Shown here piece after piece: positions 7,821 through 16,350 of a stretch of DNA of 59,907 nucleotides. Within the stretch, counting starts at the first letter, position 1. Every line of letters begins with the position of its first letter. Source of the DNA: a virus; IMG/VR virus record IMGVR_UViG_3300033141_002124, positions 1 to 59,907 of that record; one strand, written 5' to 3'. The notes below the pieces were generated by a model. The model saw only the letters and a list, made by a program, of their open reading frames with translations, was not told the DNA's origin and searched no databases. The position numbers were made by a program, and so were the translations under genes.

Positions 7821-8384
7821 CTAATTTTCTTTAATTGATTCAATGTCTTCGGTTTCTTCGGTAACAGTACTGTGAGATTTTTTCTCAGCATCTTTTTTGG
7901 GTGTTCGAGGTGCTCTTGGCTTCCTTATTTGTTTGGGTTTATCAGCAGTAGCCTTGGGAGCAGCAGGTTTTGATTCATCCAAAGTTTTATCGAAATTATC
8001 ATTGTTTTTCTTAAATGAGTTTTCCTTTAATTCATCGAGTTCCTGATAAAACTTCTTGGCTTCTTCTTCCAAAATACCTTTCATTTCTTGCATTTTGTTA
8101 GTAAATTGCTTTTCTTTTTCAGCAATTTTTTCATTGGTTTTGATAATTACTTCGACAAAAGTAATTAAGTCATCAACATAAATATCGTTTTTCTTTGGGA
8201 AAACTCTAATTAATTTACCAATATCATTTTCCATAACGACTTCACAATCAATATTACTGTTTTCATCGAAAACCCATGATATGGGTAATCCCATCTCAAG
8301 TTCCCACCAACCTTCAACAGTATTTCTCGTAAAAGAAGTTATGTAGCCGTTTGTGGGTTCTAATTGTTTTTCAATTGGTTTCAT
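7821..8384 (-). CDS. Coiled-coil protein with Lys/Pro/Ala-rich tail
   Basis: This 187-residue protein has an N-terminal globular part (about residues 1-85), a coiled coil (about 90-125) and a low-complexity basic tail (KPAAPKA, KPKQIRKPRAPRTPKK), ending acidic. Similar basic tails occur at 26065-26613 and 47190-47570, suggesting a shared nucleic-acid-binding or assembly feature. Its stop is TAG, which argues against TAG recoding in this phage. Function unknown. Confidence 0.5.
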   Translation of the reverse strand: MKPIEKQLEPTNGYITSFTRNTVEGWWELEMGLPISWVFDENSNIDCEVVMENDIGKLIRVFPKKNDIYVDDLITFVEVIIKTNEKIAEKEKQFTNKMQEMKGILEEEAKKFYQELDELKENSFKKNNDNFDKTLDESKPAAPKATADKPKQIRKPRAPRTPKKDAEKKSHSTVTEETEDIESIKEN

Positions 8385-8582
8385 TTATCCAAAAATATAT
8401 GTGAAAAAAACTGCAATGGACATCCAAAGCAATATTCTTTCGGTTTTACTTAATAAAAATTTTGTCTCGTTTTTTAATTTAAACCTACCATACGTTTTTA
8501 TGATTAAGTTACTGAAAACATAAATCATAAAAACGATGGAAGAGATAAATAAAAACTGATATATTTCAGTTATTAATGTCAT
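8385..8582 (-). CDS. Small two-TM membrane protein
   Basis: A 65-residue protein from ATG 8582 with two hydrophobic segments (about residues 8-28 and 48-64) joined by a basic loop. The size and topology would suit a holin or holin-like protein, but nothing specific supports that. It sits in a four-gene operon with soluble charged proteins. Confidence 0.5.
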   Translation of the reverse strand: MTLITEIYQFLFISSIVFMIYVFSNLIIKTYGRFKLKNETKFLLSKTERILLWMSIAVFFTYIFG

Positions 8583-8585
8583 CAA

Positions 8586-8897
8586 TTATTCTCCATGACT
8601 TTGCCCCTTATGAACATTTCCTGCTGGCTTCTGTGCTGCTGGAGCAGGTACAGGAGCAGGTGCTGCCTTTGGTGCGCCTTCTTGTGTTGGAGCAGGTACT
8701 GCTGGCTCTTGGAAATATTGGTCAACCAATCCAAGTTTTGCATTGGTAATTGCAAGGGTTTCAAGTTCAAGATTCATTGAATCGATTTTTGTTCTATAAC
8801 TCATATTTGGTTCTTGTGCCAAACGCACTAATTCAAGTTCTGCGTAAAATTTTTCGTTGTTTAACTTGTTAATAAGGTCAAGTTTTAAATTTGCCAT
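8586..8897 (-). CDS. Helical protein with Ala/Pro-rich C-terminus
   Basis: This 103-residue protein has a helical N-terminal half (about residues 1-60) and a low-complexity Pro/Ala/Gln tail (PAPTQEGAPKAAPAPVPAP). It is the first gene of the operon running to 7489, and the shared bipartite element lies 62 bases before its ATG. Such tails are common in small phage scaffold or virion accessory proteins; the role here is unknown. Confidence 0.5.
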   Translation of the reverse strand: MANLKLDLINKLNNEKFYAELELVRLAQEPNMSYRTKIDSMNLELETLAITNAKLGLVDQYFQEPAVPAPTQEGAPKAAPAPVPAPAAQKPAGNVHKGQSHGE

Positions 8898-8959
8898 AAT
8901 TGTTTCTTCTTTTTAAATAAAATAATTTTCTTATAATTGTTAAGTATAACTTGTTGTTA

Positions 8960-8997
8960 TATATATGGTAATACGAGTGTAAATTAAAAATCTTGAA
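8960..8997 (-). promoter_or_regulatory. Third promoter-like class: TTCAAGATTT-N12-CGTATTACCATATATA
   Basis: On the minus strand TTCAAGATTT (8997-8988) is followed by 12 bases and CGTATTACCATATATA (8975-8960). The same two blocks with the same spacing occur at 47095-47132, also in the noncoding gap before an operon. The rest of the 8898-9022 gap shows no gene. Confidence 0.55.
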
Positions 8998-9022
8998 TTA
9001 AATGGAAAATTTTTTATATTAT

Positions 9023-9451
9023 TTAAACAATCTCAAGAATATTTTTTTCGAGATTAATTGATTTGTCATATATATTATAAATTTCGATGAGGATATTTAT
9101 TAAATTTTTGTTCCTTTGTTTATCGATTTCAAAAATATTCTTCCAGAATTTTTCAAAATGTTGAAAACTGGTATCCTGATTATTCGTTGTTTTATAAAAT
9201 TGATGGTAGTAATATGCGTAATAATATTTTTTTAATTCTTCATTATTTGTGAAATCCAGACCTTCTTCAAGAAATTCATCACAAACTTTTTTAAAACACC
9301 ATTTAAAATGGTTGTAAATGTCTTGGTCAGCACTAAGTGTTTCTTTATCAATATAGTATTTGTGAATATAGAATAGCAGGGTTAGGGCGAAATCTCTATA
9401 AATTTCAACCCTATCCTTAACAATACTATGTTTCTTTTCACTTGTTCTCAT
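9023..9451 (-). CDS. Hypothetical helical protein
   Basis: A 142-residue protein very rich in Tyr, Phe, Lys and Asn, predicted by eye to be mostly helical, with no signal or membrane segment. It starts three bases after the amidase stop, so it is probably translated from the same late transcript and could be an amidase partner or regulator. No family recognised. Confidence 0.5.
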   Translation of the reverse strand: MRTSEKKHSIVKDRVEIYRDFALTLLFYIHKYYIDKETLSADQDIYNHFKWCFKKVCDEFLEEGLDFTNNEELKKYYYAYYYHQFYKTTNNQDTSFQHFEKFWKNIFEIDKQRNKNLINILIEIYNIYDKSINLEKNILEIV

Positions 9452-9454
9452 TTT

Positions 9455-10198
9455 TTATTTCAACGACTTCAACATTTCAACTAACTCAGGTTGTGGATGA
9501 CAATCACTCTTATCTTTTCTATAACTAACATGTGTCCAAACACCTTCTTCACCATTCATTGCATTTTCACTATAATCCCACATATCTTCTTTGTAATCAA
9601 GAGGAATTTTATATCTTCCATTCCAATAAACAAGTAACTGTCTTACTGTTTCAATCTGAGCATCTGTATATTTTTCAAATCCATAGAAACCACGGAAACC
9701 CTGTTCGTAAACCTGAACATTTTGAATCGGTGCTACTCTGGTATTTGCCACCATTTTCTTGAGACCTTTATCCCATTTTGCTGGATACCATAAACGATTG
9801 GTTCTAACTAACCCACCCCAAGCATCGATTTCAATACCAATAGTTTCTTGATTTAATTTTTTATTATTTGAAGTTTTCAATCCAAGATGATACGCCCAAT
9901 ATTTACTACCGAAACACTGGTAAATTTTACCATCCCAACCAACTATAATTGCAGTTCCTACTCTGTCAGCAGTTTGTCTCCACCAAGCAATATCACCATT
10001 AACACCTTGTCCACTAACAGTGTGATGAAGAACGATTTGTTTTTTATCATATGATTCCCTGATGTATTGATTTTCAGGGAGAGTAACACTTATGATTTCT
10101 TTAAGATTTAATTTCTTTAAAACCTTCTGTTCTTTCAGCAATTCTTTTTTGGCTGTTGCGGGAGTGACTGGTTTATTGAATATTTTCATGATACACAT
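9455..10198 (-). CDS. N-acetylmuramoyl-L-alanine amidase (Amidase_2/PGRP fold)
   Basis: A 247-residue protein with a 50-residue charged N-terminal extension and an amidase domain. LHHTVSG (histidines near residues 58-59) supplies the first zinc ligand. GIEIDAWGG matches the conserved core, and the C-terminal THVSYRKDKSDCHP supplies the other zinc-binding residues, as in T7-lysozyme relatives. It cleaves the bond between muramic acid and the stem peptide, so it is the likely endolysin. It has its own late-type element (5 bases before ATG 10198; a second in-frame ATG at 10189 would give 14). A degenerate relative is at 16351. Confidence 0.88.
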   Translation of the reverse strand: MCIMKIFNKPVTPATAKKELLKEQKVLKKLNLKEIISVTLPENQYIRESYDKKQIVLHHTVSGQGVNGDIAWWRQTADRVGTAIIVGWDGKIYQCFGSKYWAYHLGLKTSNNKKLNQETIGIEIDAWGGLVRTNRLWYPAKWDKGLKKMVANTRVAPIQNVQVYEQGFRGFYGFEKYTDAQIETVRQLLVYWNGRYKIPLDYKEDMWDYSENAMNGEEGVWTHVSYRKDKSDCHPQPELVEMLKSLK

Positions 10199-10203
10199 TT
10201 TCT

Positions 10204-10212
10204 AATAAATAC
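10204..10212 (-). promoter_or_regulatory. Late-type element (GTATTTATT)
   Basis: Precedes the amidase gene and is followed by AGAAA, as in several other copies. It lies just past the terminator at 10224-10257. Confidence 0.65.
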
Positions 10213-10223
10213 TATATTAAATA

Positions 10224-10257
10224 AAAACGGGGTGCTGTACTTACAACACCCCGTTTT
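10224..10257 (-). terminator. Strong terminator
   Basis: AAAACGGGGTG pairs with CACCCCGTTTT across a 12-base loop. T-tracts lie on both sides, so it could work in both directions. It ends the 13956-10275 operon. Confidence 0.85.
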
Positions 10258-10274
10258 AACTGACAATATCCTAA

Positions 10275-10643
10275 TTATGGATAAAATTTTCTCACAAGTG
10301 TATTATATTCTGATTTCGATATCCCCAATATTTTCTGAACTCTTTTAAGTCTGCGATTATTAAGAAGTACAGCACTTAATAAATAAAAAACAAGTATTGC
10401 AAGTATAATCGAATAAATGATTGTTGGTATTGCAATGAACGTCCATGATGCATTGAATACTGTTCCAAAGAAACCCAAAAGGAATAGACCAAGTAAAATG
10501 AATGTCAAGTGATTACGAAGACTCATATATTCTTTCTCAGTTTCTTTCGAGAAATACTTAAATGCAAATTTAATCCAACCACTTGGAAGATGCTTTTTAT
10601 AGGCAGTATCAAATTGTCTCTTAGTTACTTTAGTTTCTGCCAT
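10275..10643 (-). CDS. Two-TM membrane protein
   Basis: This 122-residue protein has a basic amphipathic N-terminal half, two strong membrane segments (about residues 45-65 and 70-93) and a basic C-terminal helix. It is the last gene of a three-gene late operon with the 1035-residue protein, whose stop overlaps its start. A holin or virion-membrane role is possible; no motif decides it. Confidence 0.6.
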   Translation of the reverse strand: MAETKVTKRQFDTAYKKHLPSGWIKFAFKYFSKETEKEYMSLRNHLTFILLGLFLLGFFGTVFNASWTFIAIPTIIYSIILAILVFYLLSAVLLNNRRLKRVQKILGISKSEYNTLVRKFYP

Positions 10644-13600
10644 TAGAATTTACGATTTTTCTTTACGTTCTTAGTATCAATATATGCTTCTGGTTTGTAA
10701 CCAAGTAAGTGCTTCATTTTATCCATTTGCTCGTTCATAACAGGCTTTTCTTCTTTCACTTTGCCTTCGTTAAGATTTTGAGCAGGAGTCTGAACAACAA
10801 AAACTTGTTTTCCATCAGTATAGAACTTATCCCTGTTAATTGTGCTAACAACACCTTCATTAACAACAACTTTCTTATCAACAGTCTTACTCATGTAAGT
10901 GTTTCCAAGACCAGCAAAACTTAGTTTCATGGCTTCGTCAATTTTTTCGACTTCCTTTACTTCATTCAATCTGAATTCAATTAAACGTCTCTTACCAAGA
11001 ATATCGATATATCTACCAGTAATCATTGATTCAGCAAGTTTTACATTGCTCCCAAGACCCATTCTTTCGTTCCAAGCAACTTTATCACCTTTTTTCTTAA
11101 CATTCTTATCGAATTGAACTTTTTCAATTCCATCATCAATTGGTTGACTGTCTTTATCATACATAGGCGCATCTTTCTTGAATTCCTTCTGCTTCTCACC
11201 CATCTCAAAGAATTCGCCTTGGTCTGCTTCCATACGGTCAACGAAACGGTCAGCAGGTTCGTTATCATAATTAAGACTATGTTGTCCGTTACGATAAAGA
11301 TTAACTTCTTCTTGTTCCTTTGTTGTTAGGTTACGCTTTGGAATTTGGTCACCATCTTTATTGGTGCTATCACCAACATTTTTAAGTGCTTCATCACCTT
11401 CCATATCGGCAGTTTCGATTTCCTGTTTTTCAATATCCATGCCGAGTTTCTGAGGGTCTTTTGGAACATCCGTTTGTTGGTCTTTCCATTGTAATTCTTT
11501 TTCAACATCAATGATTTCTTTAGTCCCACTGTGTTGTAAGTCTTTTTTGAAATTCTTTGGGTTCTCGCTTCTTAGACGGTCACCTTGAATCATTGAAGGT
11601 GTTTTTTTATCTTCTGCCATTATTTTAAGTTTATCATGGTGAATTGAAAATGCTTCCAATTCATTATTTATTTCTTCAAGCAATTTAATATCAGATTCAT
11701 TTAATCCACTTGTTTGTTGTGCACCCATTGGTACTTCGCTGCTCATGTCGCCAGTTGCTTGTGACTTGTTCGACATTGATGTTCCATTATTTTGTATCAT
11801 AGTTTGCATATCTTCTTTAATATTATTTTCATTAATGTTAAATTCTTCTCTCCATCTTGCATAGTCATATACTAAGTCATGACCAAATTTATATACACCG
11901 ATGTCAATTTTACCATTAGGATACTTAGCGTTAACAAATTGCCATCTGTCACCACCCATTTCAAATTCATTTTCACCACTTCTATCAGATACATACTCAA
12001 CAGTATCATGAAGGCTTAGAAATTCGTTAACCATTTCAGGTTGATTCATCATATTTTCAGGTTTATGCCCCATTTGTCTCATAATTCCTTCTAATGTTTG
12101 ATAAACTTTTTGAATTTGTTGGTTATCCATCAACGGAATGTTGTTCCTAAAACGTTCGGTTTTCTGTGGGTCATAATTAGGACCTGAATTAGCGATACTA
12201 TACATTTTAACGAGATATTCAACATCAGGTTGTCCTAAATTTTCATCAACATGGTCGGGAAGACCTTTATGTTTTGTGCTTGCAAAATCTTCAAGGTCTT
12301 TCTCTGACATACCAGCAGCAATTTTCTTAATAGTATCACTTGCTTCACCATCTAATTCACCTTTTTTATATGCATATGCCATACCCATAAGTTGCTGTTG
12401 TGATTTTGATTTTGCCTCTTCTTGAAGACGTTCTGGTTGACTATGTTTGGCAAGAACAGTACCACTAATATTTTCATTACCAGTTTTAAATGGAGAAACT
12501 ACTTTTCCACCCTTATAGAATGGTTTTTTCACTTCTTTATTTGGACTTGGTTTTGCTATTGCACTACTCACGTTTTTACCAGAAGGCAAATGCTTGCCGT
12601 AGGCACGTTTTTCTTGACCCGGTAATGATATCCTTACTGTGTCTAAATCTTTAAGTTCCTTATCGGTATCAAGTTGTTTTGTAACGTTTTTAATATCGTC
12701 TTTAAAACCAAGTGGAGTATCGTAATAACCGCTACCATCACCTTGTGAGATTGATGAACTTTCAGTAAGTTCATTAAACATTACTTCAAACCCACTTGGG
12801 TCAATGAGATAATTTGATGATTTGTTTCCAATGGTTTCAGCGAGTGCAAAACCAGTTGAAATTGGTTTTGCTTTAGGGTCAACTTTCTTCTTTTTCTTTT
12901 TTCCTTTAAAGTCACCACTTAAGTCGCCCTTACTACTGAATGCAGCTGGTCCTGCATAACCAACATATCCAGCAGCACCACCAGCACTACCAGCACTTGT
13001 CGATTCTTGCATACCATTTAGTACATCAAGATTATACCCAATCCCTTCAAGTTCAGCTTTAAGGTCAGCATACTCTTCAGGACTTGCTTGACGACTTTCT
13101 TTCGCATAATCAGGATGAGCAGCACTGTGTTGTCCAATGTGTGAATATGCAGTACGATATTCTCCATTATGAATTTCTTCTGGAAAATAAGCAAATAAGT
13201 CAGGGTCTTTAGGGTCTCGTGTATTAACCAAGAAAACCACTTTTGTTTGATTACTATCGATTTCTTCTCCAATAACAGATTCATTCTCTGTCGGTTCTAA
13301 TTTTGCAAGACCAGATTGACTCATTTTTTTCTCTCCTTGTTTTTTTAATTGATTAATCCCTGATTTATCACGTCTTTTCTTTTCCTTGGGTATCGCCATT
13401 TTATATTTCTGTAAATATTTTGGACTATTCAGTACATAATCATTGAATATCATATTTTGAATAGTTTCATTATAATGATAACCATATTTTTCTTCACCAT
13501 TCTCAGACATTTCTTCATAGACAGCAGATAATTTAGGGTCACTAAATACCAATGATTCCATTTTAGCCAGACTAAAAATCTTTTTCTTCAGCGACTGTTC

Positions 13601-13750
13601 CACTTCACTTAACATACTATTGACTTCATTTAAATTGCTTTCACGAATAGCGGGAGCATTAGTTTTAATCATAGTTTTTTTAAAGTCTTTCTCAAACTTT
13701 ACTGATTGAGGACTTATAGGGTCTTTATGTGTTGGTTTAATTGTTGCCAT
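10643..13750 (-). CDS. Large late protein, likely virion-associated (1035 aa)
   Basis: A 1035-residue hydrophilic protein. About residues 170-245 form a compact domain with FLVNTRD, DLFAYFPEE and YSHIGQHSAAHPDYA, then an EEYADLKAELEGIGY helix; this pattern recurs in other mobile-element proteins as far as I recall. The rest is low-complexity and charged, with a Gly/Ala stretch near 255, a KKKKKK run near 290, and a C-terminal 140-residue segment that ends basic. The architecture suggests a multidomain or internal virion protein. It lies between two small genes in a late operon with overlapping starts and stops. No enzymatic motif is certain. Confidence 0.6.
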   Translation of the reverse strand: MATIKPTHKDPISPQSVKFEKDFKKTMIKTNAPAIRESNLNEVNSMLSEVEQSLKKKIFSLAKMESLVFSDPKLSAVYEEMSENGEEKYGYHYNETIQNMIFNDYVLNSPKYLQKYKMAIPKEKKRRDKSGINQLKKQGEKKMSQSGLAKLEPTENESVIGEEIDSNQTKVVFLVNTRDPKDPDLFAYFPEEIHNGEYRTAYSHIGQHSAAHPDYAKESRQASPEEYADLKAELEGIGYNLDVLNGMQESTSAGSAGGAAGYVGYAGPAAFSSKGDLSGDFKGKKKKKKVDPKAKPISTGFALAETIGNKSSNYLIDPSGFEVMFNELTESSSISQGDGSGYYDTPLGFKDDIKNVTKQLDTDKELKDLDTVRISLPGQEKRAYGKHLPSGKNVSSAIAKPSPNKEVKKPFYKGGKVVSPFKTGNENISGTVLAKHSQPERLQEEAKSKSQQQLMGMAYAYKKGELDGEASDTIKKIAAGMSEKDLEDFASTKHKGLPDHVDENLGQPDVEYLVKMYSIANSGPNYDPQKTERFRNNIPLMDNQQIQKVYQTLEGIMRQMGHKPENMMNQPEMVNEFLSLHDTVEYVSDRSGENEFEMGGDRWQFVNAKYPNGKIDIGVYKFGHDLVYDYARWREEFNINENNIKEDMQTMIQNNGTSMSNKSQATGDMSSEVPMGAQQTSGLNESDIKLLEEINNELEAFSIHHDKLKIMAEDKKTPSMIQGDRLRSENPKNFKKDLQHSGTKEIIDVEKELQWKDQQTDVPKDPQKLGMDIEKQEIETADMEGDEALKNVGDSTNKDGDQIPKRNLTTKEQEEVNLYRNGQHSLNYDNEPADRFVDRMEADQGEFFEMGEKQKEFKKDAPMYDKDSQPIDDGIEKVQFDKNVKKKGDKVAWNERMGLGSNVKLAESMITGRYIDILGKRRLIEFRLNEVKEVEKIDEAMKLSFAGLGNTYMSKTVDKKVVVNEGVVSTINRDKFYTDGKQVFVVQTPAQNLNEGKVKEEKPVMNEQMDKMKHLLGYKPEAYIDTKNVKKNRKF

Positions 13751-13956
13751 TACCTAATATCGGTTTTCCAAAAATCTCTTTTCTGCCATAACACCTTATA
13801 AACAGCCTCGATAGCATTCTTAAGTGTTGAAATCAATTCATTCCTTGTTTGACTACCTGATTTAGCCATAATTTTCTTAATTTCCTTATCCAGAGAATCA
13901 TTAACGAATTTAGTTATCTCGTCATTAACAATCTGTTTAACATCTTGTTTATTCAT
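13750..13956 (-). CDS. Small helical protein
   Basis: A 68-residue, highly charged protein that is probably all helix (MNKQDVKQIVNDEITKF at the start). It is the first gene of the late operon, 19 bases after a late-type element, and its stop overlaps the start of the 1035-residue gene, so the two are probably made together. It may be a chaperone-like or structural partner; no known family. Confidence 0.55.
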   Translation of the reverse strand: MNKQDVKQIVNDEITKFVNDSLDKEIKKIMAKSGSQTRNELISTLKNAIEAVYKVLWQKRDFWKTDIR

Positions 13957-13975
13957 ATTGTGCTTGTCAGTTGTT

Positions 13976-13984
13976 TATAAATAC
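13976..13984 (-). promoter_or_regulatory. Late-type element GTATTTATA
   Basis: 19 bases before the ATG at 13956; it heads the three-gene operon 13956-10275. Confidence 0.7.
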
Positions 13985-14011
13985 TTAACGAATACAAAAA
14001 ATTGACTTAAT

Positions 14012-14041
14012 GAAAAAAAGCGCATAAGTTTAATTATGCGC
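14012..14041 (-). terminator. Rho-independent terminator
   Basis: On the minus strand GCGCATAA pairs with TTATGCGC and is followed by seven T residues. It ends the 15694-14082 operon. Confidence 0.8.
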
Positions 14042-14081
14042 CTTGTTACTATATTAAACAGTCCACCTCTTAGGGTGTATA

Positions 14082-14870
14082 TTATTTCATTAATAAATAT
14101 GTACCACCAGCACCCACAACAACACCACCTGCAACAAATCCTACAACCTTTCCGTTCTTAGTAAACCATTGACCAACCTTCTGCCAACCAGTTGGATTAA
14201 TCACTTCTTTATCGAGTCTGGGAATTGCATAACTATTAATATCATAAGTCTTAAAATACTTATTTGAATTACTAACACTAAACTCGATAGGATAGCCTTC
14301 TTTCTTCTTATTTTTCCAATGGAATTCCACAAATTGTGTGTTTGGCATCATTAAATAATTAAATAATATTGTTGGTTTCAATTTAGAACTTGCTGCCATT
14401 GCTTTCCCAATTTGAATATCGTAAACCAGAAATTCTGTGGTATCAGTAAATGTGATTGTGCTATCTTCTGGGTTAACGGCAACAAATCCAGCACCTTTTA
14501 ATGAATCAATAATTACACGTGCATCAATAAGTGCTGCTGTAATTATTGTATTCTCCTTATCTGCTGCCTTTACACGTGCCAATAATTCTTGTTGAGAAGC
14601 AGTTAGGTCATCACGTATCTTCTCCAAGTCCTTTACTGTGGTCTGTAACGTTAGTTTTTCAGCAACCACTTCACCATATTGATTCTTCGTGAAAGTAACT
14701 GTGTCGATTAAAGCATTCTTCAGTTTGACTTCAGTTTGGTATTTATTTTTCCATTCCTTGACATTATTACGTTGAATCGAAATGAATATTCCACCAACTA
14801 ATAATAATAAAATCGCCAAAGCAATCGCCCAACGATTATTTTTTGCTAAGAATTCCAATATACCTTTCAT
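14082..14870 (-). CDS. Membrane-anchored coiled-coil protein (spanin-like candidate)
   Basis: This 262-residue protein has an N-terminal membrane segment (about residues 13-32), a long coiled coil (about 40-125), a globular beta-rich domain (about 130-225) and a Gly/Val-rich hydrophobic C-terminal segment (about 240-260). An N-terminal anchor followed by coiled coil is the layout of inner-membrane spanins (Rz-like), which are needed to lyse Gram-negative hosts, but the large extra domain and second hydrophobic segment are unusual. It is late-expressed with the gene before it. The lysis role is inference. Confidence 0.5.
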   Translation of the reverse strand: MKGILEFLAKNNRWAIALAILLLLVGGIFISIQRNNVKEWKNKYQTEVKLKNALIDTVTFTKNQYGEVVAEKLTLQTTVKDLEKIRDDLTASQQELLARVKAADKENTIITAALIDARVIIDSLKGAGFVAVNPEDSTITFTDTTEFLVYDIQIGKAMAASSKLKPTILFNYLMMPNTQFVEFHWKNKKKEGYPIEFSVSNSNKYFKTYDINSYAIPRLDKEVINPTGWQKVGQWFTKNGKVVGFVAGGVVVGAGGTYLLMK

Positions 14871-14875
14871 AATTT

Positions 14876-15694
14876 TTATTTTTCGTCATTTGTTGCACTA
14901 TTGGCAGTCATGACATTATCTCGCCAATATTTATAGAAGCTATCGAAATACGATTCGATTCTACCTGTAATTTCTTCATTTTCTGGATTGTCTGGTGAAA
15001 AATCTTCGAGATAATTGAACTCAACCCCCGATGTACTTTCATCTGGTGTTACTTTATAAATGAATTGAATAACACCGTCAATTGTCCCACCCCAGAAAAT
15101 TAAATTATCATAAATTTCCAAATCAATTAATTTGATACTGACGTTCATGTCATTGAAAAAGTTTCTGAATTTTTCTTCTTCAATACTTTGGTCGTAAACA
15201 GTTTCTTTATTTTCAACATTTTCACTTACAACTCTACTAAATTTAGTTAACATGCTGTGAAAATAATTCTGCACATCTTCACCAGTAACATCCAATCCTT
15301 TAACATTTTTAAGATATTCTGCGATTAAATCTCGTGCTGATGAAAGAGCTAATTGTAATACACCAGAAGGTTTAAAATTAACTCTTTTAATTTTCAAGAA
15401 ATTTTCATATGCTTGCGCCAGTTTATTAAATTCTAAATCAGCAGCCAAACTATTATATCTTGATTTAATTAATTCTTCACCAGTTAGATTTGAAGTGTCT
15501 CTGGGTTCAACAACACGTTCATTTACGTTCTCATTGATGCTGCGAGTAATTTTTAACATATCACGCATATTAAGGTCTTTCTTTGGTTCTTGAGATTCGT
15601 TTGCAACAAAACCACCTTTACGAACCCTTTTCATGAATTCCCTCATTTGAATAGGTGAAGTTTTACTATTTATGTCATTTTCTTTGTTGTCCAT
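14876..15694 (-). CDS. Hypothetical late protein
   Basis: A 272-residue soluble protein with a Lys-rich N-terminus (SPIQMREFMKRVRKGG), a helical middle and an acidic C-terminal half. It is preceded by a late-type element (10 bases) and followed five bases later by the spanin-like gene. The N-terminal MREFMKRVR style resembles peptides at the start of virion proteins in other large myoviruses, so a structural role is plausible. Function unknown. Confidence 0.5.
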   Translation of the reverse strand: MDNKENDINSKTSPIQMREFMKRVRKGGFVANESQEPKKDLNMRDMLKITRSINENVNERVVEPRDTSNLTGEELIKSRYNSLAADLEFNKLAQAYENFLKIKRVNFKPSGVLQLALSSARDLIAEYLKNVKGLDVTGEDVQNYFHSMLTKFSRVVSENVENKETVYDQSIEEEKFRNFFNDMNVSIKLIDLEIYDNLIFWGGTIDGVIQFIYKVTPDESTSGVEFNYLEDFSPDNPENEEITGRIESYFDSFYKYWRDNVMTANSATNDEK

Positions 15695-15704
15695 GTTTTT
15701 TTAA

Positions 15705-15713
15705 TATAAATAC
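15705..15713 (-). promoter_or_regulatory. Late-type element GTATTTATA
   Basis: 10 bases before the ATG at 15694. Confidence 0.7.
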
Positions 15714-15720
15714 AAATTAT

Positions 15721-16338
15721 TTAGTCAAGCATTTCATGACGTTCTTCAACCAACTTATCGAGCAGTTCTTCGAGCCATTTCCAGCAATTCTTTTTATCGG
15801 CATCTGTGATTCTCGCTTCCTTTTCTTCTTCCTTACTAAGTTCACTGTTTTGGTATGCGTGCCAATCATATTTCCCGCTATCACTTTCACCCTTCACGAG
15901 TTTATTTCCTGCTTCAACTGGTGGAATTAGAATGTATTTATGTCCACTACCAATTAAATCACCATTTTCATTCCCCACATCCCAAACAAATTCAGGATTT
16001 TTAGCGTACTTGTTACTAATAAGTCCATAGTTGTGAGTGAATTCGATTCTGAAATAAATCACACCCATTTCCCAATCACCACCAGCAACATGCATATCAA
16101 CATTGAATTCGTCCTTAACAGGTTGGTCTTTTCTTAGCATTACATTAGCGAAAAAAGTTTTCTTTCCAACACTTTCATCGTTTTCAAAATCAAAATTAAT
16201 ACGTTGAAATTCCTGACCTCGTGTTTTCGGGTCAAGCCAAGCGTCTTCCTGAACCGAGTTATAATCAAATATCTCTTGCTTCTTATCTCGATTGATTACA
16301 GAGAGTTCTTCGTTAATTATTTGAACGATTCTATTCAT
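15721..16338 (-). CDS. Hypothetical late protein, leaderless start
   Basis: A 205-residue, acidic, soluble protein with a helical N-terminus (MNRIVQIINEELSVI) and a beta-rich middle. The late-type element ends only three bases before its ATG, so a transcript starting a helical turn downstream would be leaderless. The next Met is far inside, which makes this start secure. Function unknown; virion role inferred from expression class. Confidence 0.55.
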   Translation of the reverse strand: MNRIVQIINEELSVINRDKKQEIFDYNSVQEDAWLDPKTRGQEFQRINFDFENDESVGKKTFFANVMLRKDQPVKDEFNVDMHVAGGDWEMGVIYFRIEFTHNYGLISNKYAKNPEFVWDVGNENGDLIGSGHKYILIPPVEAGNKLVKGESDSGKYDWHAYQNSELSKEEEKEARITDADKKNCWKWLEELLDKLVEERHEMLD

Positions 16339-16341
16339 ATT

Positions 16342-16350
16342 TATAAATAC
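16342..16350 (-). promoter_or_regulatory. Late-type element GTATTTATA, 3 bases from ATG
   Basis: GTATTTATA then AAT then the ATG at 16338. It is the tightest spacing in the window and overlaps the end of the upstream gene's intergenic gap. Confidence 0.65.

Noticed and set aside
7821-7823. Possible TAG recoding, as in some very large Bacteroidota gut phages
   Set aside because: TAG terminates the gene here, with TGA directly behind it, and also ends the gene at 49011. Gene lengths elsewhere are normal under the standard code.
8595-8780. Cys/Trp-rich frame on the plus strand
   Set aside because: It is the complement of the Pro/Ala-rich tail of the minus-strand gene 8586-8897.
15655-15930. 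Plus-strand 91-codon frame across two minus-strand genes
   Set aside because: It runs antisense to genes with consistent late-type elements and has no promoter of its own.
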